This document shows positions 50,890-60,400 of a stretch of 64,000 bases of DNA, in pieces; the stretch's first letter is position 1, and each line of letters opens with the position of its first letter. The position numbers and the translations under genes are program-made. The notes beneath the pieces were generated by a model that made no database searches, was not told the DNA's origin, and saw nothing but the letters and a program-made list of their open reading frames with translations. The stretch is from the NCBI RefSeq assembly GCF_964340395.1, contig NC_135560.1, positions 21,023,675 to 21,087,674 on the forward strand, in the 5' to 3' direction. The stretch comes from Glandiceps talaboti. Lineage: Eukaryota; Hemichordata; Enteropneusta; Spengelidae.

Positions 50890-53886
50890 CATATATCCAT
50901 CACAATTTTATAAAGTCTTTCAACTTGTGTATGGTTTCTTTTATTCTGAAACTTCTACAAGGAAATGGTCAAAAGATAACAAAAGTATATTTCAAACATG
51001 ATTCTGCCACTCAGTTCAGTAATTAGAAGAACAATAACACATGAATTAACTTTTTGAGGAAAAAGAATCAATTTTCATATATAAGTATGTATTTATACAT
51101 TCTATGAAACAACATTCTATTTACACTACAAAAAAAAATGAACGGTCTGATTTTTTGCAGTTTTTTTTTAATCAAATGTAATACTGAACATTTCAGAACA
51201 GAATTCAGAAAGTTTTTTCCAATTTGCCTCAATGTGTTGAGTACCTAAACCAATTTTGGTCACTTTGTTATCAGAGCACAACTGCTTAAAATGTCTCCCT
51301 TTTTATCTAATATTTGTATTACAAGTAATGTATGATAAATATGAAAGCAGTCTTGTGTATGTGTGGTATATTATCAACTGTAAACAATTACTAAAACAGG
51401 TTGAACCTTCTGGTTTGCTGTATAGTGATCTCTATGCATTTGATTCGAGAGTCATGAATCTAAGAAAACAAAGTTGTATACAATACATTCAATCACAATC
51501 ATGATTATTTTGCAGGATATATTATACCATGCTCAAGCCAAGTTACTGTCTTTGAACAGAAAATATGGACTATATACCCAGGTCATTCTATGTCACAACA
51601 ACTAGTGTCTACATCACTGGTTTTAGGGTGCTCAAAATATGACTCAAAATGTTCAAAATCGTTATTAATTTCCAAGTTTTCATAAATTATGCTTTAGGAG
51701 GTATGATTATATTATTCCCCAATATTTTATTTTATTCATCCGGAAATTTTTTTGACAAACCCAAGTTTCTAGCAACTCATAGTGACAAAGCCTCCTTAGG
51801 TCACTCCTATTTTAAACAGCTGAACGAAGAAAAATATTGGGGAATAATATCCAAGTATCTATGTTTCATTCAAAGATGTCAGTTTAGAGCTATAATGTTA
51901 GGTCTGATTGTAGAATGATGTAGAATGACTGGTATATTCTACAAATTACTGTAGTAATAGAGTGGCTACTTAATTGAGGTTTCAATACTTTTAGTACCTG
52001 ATTTGGCCTGATAACAAGAAGTTTGCACTTTTATTTTGTCTGTTGTCGATAAATTTCCATGTCTAATAACAAACTTGTTCCTTGGTCTGATCAATCGTTG
52101 ATTCCAGAATGATTTGATTCTGTCTTGAATGAAAAGCAAGCAATCACCTGTTCTACAGAATATATGTACAAGCTAAAGCATATTTTACCATTTATGCAAC
52201 AATGTCCTCTTAGCAGTGTCTTGGTCTCAAACAGGCTTATTGTTTTCTGACGATGAAGATCAGCAAACAATTTACATTGCAAATACAACACATGGTACTA
52301 AAAGTTGTGTTTGTTTCATATATTTGATACAATGGCCCAGTGTCTAAAGACAGGAAATTTCAGATTTTTAGGTTCCTTGCTAAGATTTCATGTGATGCAA
52401 TGATTCATTTAGTGACAAAAAGTTTCCTCAACATTATCATAAATAACATGAGTCATAAGTAACTAAGGAAACCAGAATATCAGTCTGGGAAATAGCCTAA
52501 GGTGGGATATGTCATGCCACCCTCTAAGATGACTGACACATTGTATCACAACATATGGTAAAGGCAAGTGATCATATTAACTATAGAATTTATATTGTTG
52601 TATATCACTGTCAACAATTTGTACTCATAATTATCTAGAAGACCATGAAACCAGCAAGCTTGATTTACCATTGGCTTTCATTCAGTTATCATCCTTGACA
52701 ACTGGCAGGAAATTTCCGTATATCAGCATGCCATCACATGATCAAAATATGCTAATAGTGTGCAACTTATTGACCTATCAGAAAGGTCATTTCATACCAA
52801 GCCACCCAGGAGAAGTTAAGGTTTTGTAAAGTTGACAATTGGATGCAGTCACCTTTACATTGACACCCACGTAATGAATTACCATACTGGGTATACCTAG
52901 TGATTGCCATCAACTGAATTAGCTATGTAGGAGAAGGTGAAATTGAACTCAGAAATTCATATCTTCAGAACAGAGAATGCGATGTGAATCTGAACGCAGA
53001 AATTCACATCCTTCAGAATAGAAAATGCAACGTGAAGCTGAACTGACTTTTAAATGTAGCTTTGCAATGCGACATACCAGAAAAGGGTATTTACTTTACC
53101 AATATATAGCTAAACTAGGCAGTTATCAAGCACTACAAATTCTTCTCTTTTTTTTGGAATGTTATAAAAATTACAAAAACTGTGAAATGAAATTTTGGGG
53201 TAACCCTACGTCTTTCGGTGGGTTTTGAGTTGACAAAGAGTTGTTATCATTATCCATTTGTTGAATTATACCAAAAAAATATAAAACTGTCATTGAAAAA
53301 GACGTTCAAAGTTTGATATTCTTGGTCAAAATAGGTTTCTGTTTTTTCGCCATGGTAAATTATAAACATACAAGACTATGGCAGTGAAAATAACACAGTC
53401 CAAGTGTACATACGGTCTAACTGACACCTTTCAGTTCTACTTCAAAGATAAGATGACTATTTGCTGGGATCACATCCATCTTTTTATTTCCATATCTGTC
53501 AACAAAAATGAAAAATCATACAATACCTTGATCAGTATCATCGAATTATGGAAAAATGAGGAAGGTTTTGGCAAGAAGTTTTTGTTGGTGCTGTTAAAAT
53601 CTTCATCATGTAACTATACGTATTTCATATCATGTTTATGCAGTATCAGTTAAAATAGTGTATTTTTAGGACCCCTAACCCACATTAATTTGTTGAGTCA
53701 AATATTTGAGGAATTACGTTTGTTGTACGTGCCAATCTAACTGGACTAAGTATTCCCCTAAAACAATGGGCTCCATGCATTGCACTCTAAGTTTCCATGA
53801 CGATGTGAATGTGTACAAACACATATGCATGCACTAAACTTTTACTCAAATTACAGAACGAAAGAAATTTCCAATTGTGAACTTAC
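50890..53886. other. spacer or FKBP last intron; last exon not found
   Basis: The missing FKBP C-terminal exon (usually YG...GAPP.IPPN...F.VEL) should lie on the minus strand here or further left. No match was seen. A stretch near 53190-53225 vaguely resembles the RRLTVAPKF exon but looks fortuitous. Confidence 0.4.
51521..51885. repeat. dispersed repeat 3, copy A
   Basis: Shares, in order, AAAATATGGA, CATCACTGGTTTT, TTCCAAGTTTTCATAAATTA and CAGCTGAAC with 54835-55200. Confidence 0.75.
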
Positions 53887-53935
53887 CCAAATTTTGGTGC
53901 TACAGTAAGCCTTCTTTTACCGCCAACTTTCATAC
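53887..53935 (-). CDS. FKBP exon 12: PPIase, [15 protein letters not shown]
   Basis: 49 bases, phase 1 in and 2 out at GTAAGT. The next family residues (YG...) must come from a further exon not seen here. Confidence 0.92.
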
Positions 53936-56900
53936 CTGCAATGAATTGATAAATTGCAATTGTTATAGAAAAATTACAATGATATGTGAATTGAATTTCA
54001 ACACTATAACCTTATTCTGAGACTTTATGGCTTAAAAACATCATATTAATTAAAATTCATACAAACTTCTACCATGGACATGTTATACTGCCCTCTAGTG
54101 TTGATATGACTATATACATCAACAACTCATCATTCACTTGTTATACTGCCCTCTGGAGTTCATCTGAGTACCTAATCAACCAACTCATTTGATTTTGCTT
54201 ACAGAACAAGTTCAGACTGTGTCGCAGTGGTTGGGATGGGGAGCTGAATGTCACATGTCAGGAGCCTCCCCTATGTAATGTATGCCAGTGTCGTTTCAGG
54301 ACAGGTTTATAATGTATCTGTTTTTAACACACACATCAACACATCCTCAAACCTAACACACCAGAACATATACATGAAACTAAACTTTAAATAAAACATA
54401 CATGTTATGATGCAAACTTGACTGAAAATTGGCTAAATCTCATTCCATGTAAGATTTTTCAGGTACACTAACCTTGTACACCAATGTCCCATCCTTTGAT
54501 GACCTCTGCTCTGCCCAACCTAAACGTAAACGGTTTACCCTGCTGACAAGCATCAAATTGTTTGTTGTTCTTGGCTAGTTTACCAGTATAATAAACAGAT
54601 ACCTGATAAAAATAAAATAAAATATTCCATTAAATGGTCTGATAAGTGAATTATCAGCGACAGAGAGCTTTGAACCAAGACTTGCACATAACAATCAGAT
54701 GTATCAGACCTTTTATTTGAACATGTATGTTGATCAAATATCAGAATCTCTCATTAAAACCTAACCTGCTTACCACTTACTTTCATTGTCACTTGTTCAA
54801 AGAAGTAAGCCATAAAAATAGATTTAAAACTAAATGCCATTATACTTCTTCATGCAAGCCAAGTTGAACGTGTTCAAACAAAAAATATGGAATGCACTAA
54901 TATACCTAGCTGTTGTATATTACAAGTCACACCTTTATCATTGGTTTTGTAATGGTCAAAATGAGTCAAAATGTTGCAAATCACCGTCAATCTTCCAAGT
55001 TTACATAAATTATGCTTGAGGATGTAGAATTATATTATATTTGCCAAATTTGTCTTCATTCTACTGCAAAACACTCTTGACATAAAGGTTATGTCATTAC
55101 TCGTCTTAAACTTGTATTGACATGGCCCCTTAGATCACTCATATATGCCACAGCTGAACAGCAACAAACAGTGAAGAATAATATTTATGTATCTATGTAA
55201 TATGTTTTGTTATTTACTTTTAATGTATGACGTTGCAAATACCAATTTATATAAAAATTAGCTTCGAGTTTAAAAGCAGTAAATATTTTGGTTACCATTT
55301 TGTTGGGTTTGGCTAACTTTCCTCCTCCTTCTTTAAGATCTTCAATAACGAGACCGCCACCTTTCAATGTCTTTTTTACTGGTTTCTGAAAAGAGATGAA
55401 GTTGAAAATTCAAACTATTTATTTATTTATTTGTAACGCTTGCACAGGAATATACTAACATCACTAGAAAATTAAAGAAAGAAATACATACATCACCTAA
55501 CACACATGGGGATTTTTTGTAACATACTAGTAGTTAAATCCAGCCATTTGGAAACTTTGAAGTCATATACTGTACTGTACCTTTGTTTTAGTACTTGTGT
55601 CTATCTGTGTCTTGGATTCTGCATCTCCTGACTCAGTCTGCAAAACAATAAAAACATAAAGTATTCAATCATGTATATCTAATGTGAAAGTCTTCAACTG
55701 TCAAATTTTTGAAAAAAGCTAGTTGACACAGATTTGATTACAGTGTAACCATCATGATCCAGTTGGGTGTCGACTGAACAGCCTTAGTATGTTTATGATA
55801 AAAATACCACCTGTCATTTACCGACTGGAATCTACCTCATATTTAGTCTGACTAGTTACATGAGGGGATTCACACACTTGGATGTTCACAGCTGTATAAT
55901 GCCTATACAACTTGCATGGAACACTACAGTGAGGTTCATCATGCAGGCCAAGATAATCTCAGGATTTCTACTTGTGACAGTATGTATATACAAAACATTT
56001 CTCTGTTGTGACTTACCATTTCAATTTATTACAATTGTTTTATTTGAGGATCATAAGCACTTAGCGTCATGAATACTTATATCCTGCTATTACATGTGAC
56101 AACCTATGGACACAACATGGACTTTCACTGAACAATGAATGACAAAAAGTTTCAACTTAGTGTTTTAACATAATCACGCACAATAGGGAACTTGCAATCC
56201 AAACTGAGCATGCTCAGACATAAAGCACTATGGGATTATCTGTGGTTATCATAATACCTAATCTGGAGCTACTGATAAAATAAACATATCACAATGATCA
56301 GGGTAAATATGAATTGATTACTTGTGGTTAAAAACAATGTAACATTATCGTTTACAATACTATTTGATTAGTATTTATTATTACATTTCCCATGATGAAA
56401 CATTCAACATGGCAGGGGTTTGCAAGTTCCCTATTAATGTGATATGAAATGAACAAGAAACCACGAATCCATAACCCAATGTTACAAAAATGTCTATAAT
56501 TCCTGGAGCGACATATCCATCATTTTTTTTTTACTTTTAGCGAATGTGTGCTAAGTAAAATGTTCATTAAGCACAAAAATTTACCGAGTCAATTTCTAGA
56601 AATGAATCATTTTTAAAATGTCACCTAGAATGAATCTCCAGGCATCTAGAGAAGTACAAAATTGGAGAAGGAAGCTGATGAGGATGAAATTTACTACTTC
56701 ATCCTCACAGAAGAGGGAGACAAGCTGAGGTGTGACTAAATATGAGAAGGATACACCATGTATATGAATGTCAGAAGTTTTCAAAATGCCTTCAAATTGA
56801 CAGAAAGACATAAAACACTGGATAACATACCGACGCTTTCTTCTTTTTCTTCTTATTTCTCTTTCTCTTTTTAGAAACGTTTTCACCCTCTTCAGAACTT

Positions 56901-57230
56901 GCTGTCTGGAAGACAAAATATAAGTTGTCATGCTTCCCATACCTCAAATGTTAACACTCTATCAAGATTTCTATTCTTACTTCAATACATCAAATTTGTC
57001 TTCTTTTTTCTATTTCAAATTTATCACTTAATTTTTCAATTTTATGTAAGTAGGATTTCACTAATGTTAGAGTAACTTGATATCAGCAAAGAAATCTGAC
57101 AATCAAGCAGGGCGAGATGAGCAGATGGATGGATTGGCAGGTGGGACAGACAGATGGGTGGACAGACAAACATACACATACATACATACATACATACATA
57201 CATACATACATACATACATACATACATACA

Positions 57231-57292
<62 letters not shown>

Positions 57293-57361
57293 CATACATA
57301 CATACATACATACATACAGAGACTGAAGACAGACAGACAGACAGACAAACACACACACACA

Positions 57362-57439
<78 letters not shown>

Positions 57440-60400
57440 GTATCTTTAGTGCTAATGACGCCTTTACTTTAGCTACCATAGATATAGAAAGTGAGAAAAA
57501 CATAATCCATACTATTACTAACACTGATAAGAACCAAATATCTGAGTCAAGACAGTATGATAAAGGTAGTAGTAAAATATGGACAAAGAGGTTTGTTACC
57601 TGAACCTGTCACTTATTTTAAATATTTTTGGGTAACCAAACAATTAGATTATGACGTCAATGTTAATAACACCTCTGTATTCTTTGCCAGAACTCTATCA
57701 ACTGTTACACAGGTTTAAAAAATGTCTTAGTTCTTGGAATAATATACCAGTACATTTCACTGTAAAACAATGGCTCACCAAAGATTTTAAAAACAAAATC
57801 ATTTTATTAAGATAACTGTACCTTCTCATCAGACTTTTCAGTGGTTTCCGTTTCTTCTTCTTCATCCTCATCTTCCTCCTCTTCATCGCCGTCGTCATCA
57901 TCATCATCGTCATCGTCGTCTTCTTCTTCGCTGTCATCTACAAAAATGATGAAAATCCCTCAATGCCATACTAGTGTATATATACTATCATATTAGTGAG
58001 AGTCTTTTTGACTTGCCAAGCCTTTCAACTATAACAATACACTGTGACTATCAACTTTAAAGTCAAATTTTCATTTTGTTTTCCATTATTGCTAGATGGT
58101 TTAGGCATCAAATATCAAGTGTGTATCAGCAAACAAGACCCTCAATTTCAAAAAGTCATAATCAAAGGCATGTTAAAGGGAAAGACCAATACACAAAATT
58201 AAGGCATTTTCATAAACTTTGAGTTCTAGAGAGTCATTTCATGATTTTACATCATCTACATTAAGTGTGATTTCAGAGAAATTGAACTTGTGCTTCATTT
58301 TGAGAATTTTGCTGTTGGCCAGATTGCCTCATGGGAGTCAACAAAAATACATATGTAACAAGTGAACAATGAATATTCATGGTGTTTTCACTAAATGTAA
58401 TAAGCACTTAGGAGTCATTGTAGTTCTCTGAAATCACACATACATGTCATGTAAATCATGTAAAATCATGAAATAACCTAAGAATCCAAAGTTTTTGAAA
58501 ATGCCTTTATTTTCTGGAGTGGTATTTCCCGTTAACATCAACCATTTATACTAGAAGTGAATCTACTTGACTTTGGAGTGTCTACCACTATCTATCCAAC
58601 AAAGAATGTGTAGTTCTTGATGGAAAACTCCCTCACAACTCTCAATAAATGAACTCTAGTTAGTAGTATAATATTTATGTCACCCAAACATTTACGACTT
58701 ATCACATATATGTTAATTTAGCAGTTTGTTATTGGGATTAGACTTGCTATACACACTGTCATAGTCCAGATGATCAGAACAGCTGTGAAAAATATTTGTC
58801 TTTGGTTGTCTGTAAGTGAACACTGAAATTAAGTGATGCAAAGAGTCTCACTGAGTGTCAGTCATTTGGTTGTCTGTGAGTGATGGAGTAGTGAAATTAC
58901 AGGGCATGACACTTACCTTCCTCTGCATCACTGTCCACATCCTCCTCCTCCTCAGAATCTCCTTCCATATCATAATCTTCATCATCCTCATCACCATCGT
59001 CATCATCTTCTTCCTCTCCTCCTGCTTCATCATCATCTGCTTCCTTCTCTGCATCCTCTTTTCCTGGAATATAGTCTTCATCATCAGGATCACTTTCGTC
59101 ATCCTCTTCACCATCATCTTCCATGTCATCTGTTTCCTGAACTTTTCTCCTCTTTGACCTTTTAAGTTTTACACCTTCCTCAGTAACCTTTTTCTTGTCT
59201 GTCCTCTTTCCTATACAGCACCAAGATACAAGCTAACGATTTATTAGATAATTGGCATACTTCAGTATCGTCAGGGGTGTCATAGGCTGTCAAATGTTAC
59301 ACTCAAGACAAGAGACAATTTTAGAGTGATGATAGTACATCCCTTGCAATATTAATGAGTATACATAGTGAAAATTTGAGATTCATTTTCCAAAAATACT
59401 GACTGTGGGTAGGAATTTTCATTCATAATCATTATGAACCCAAAGTCAATGACTATTCATTCTTACATTACTTTATTTTGATAGTTTGGTAGAATTTTTT
59501 GTGGCTGGCTCTGTACCCAAGATAAAGACTTAGTGTACAAATTCCTCTTTATCAAACTAACAATTCAGACTAACGTTTCCCTGGTTTCCACTCCTCTTCT
59601 GCACTCTCATCTTCCTCTTCATCATCCAAGTCACCATTGACATGATTAGCTGCCACAGCCAGTTCCTGTAGTGTAGGTAAATCTGTGTGAATAAACCCAG
59701 ATAGCATTGGTCAGATTACCTTCATACAGTATGAGTAGCGATGTAATAAAATCTCACATCCTATTTGTTCTCCACATTCATACCCCCATCACCCCCCACC
59801 ACCCCAATCCCCACCATCACCACGATCCCCACCACCACCACCACCCCACCATCCCCACCACCACCACCACCACCCACCCACCATCCCCACCACCACCACC
59901 ATCCCCACCACCACCACCACCATCACCACCACCACCACCACCACCACCCTTACTGAATTAATCTAAGGACACCTCAGGCTTCATAACGCCTTTGAAATGA
60001 TGGGTCAGTCAGTCAGTTAAGAGTAAAAAAAAAGTAAAAAAGTAAGTGTGAGAGACATGTTGGTGATACTTCAATTCATAATTGTACTTTAACAGTCTGA
60101 ATGACTTAGGAAAGTGAGAAGGAAACTGAAGATTTTGTTTTATTGAATTTCCTGAATTTCAGCAATAAATGATACACACTTGTGGGCTTGCCATATGAAA
60201 ATCAGTGACATTGAGATTTTTTTCTAATCCTATTGTACAGGCCATTTATTTTTTTTTTTTAATTTTGCCAGACGAAAGAAATAAAGAGTCAGTCGGAACA
60301 TGAGAAATATAGATTGAGGTAACATTGCCCTAACTGAAAAGATAAACTACAACATTTATTCATGTGCCATGTCTTTTTAAAAAGTTGTAAAAAGTTGTAA

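Noticed and set aside
53190-53225. Minus-strand stretch resembling the [13 protein letters not shown] exon
   Set aside because: Only about ten bases match well and the frame breaks. Probably chance.
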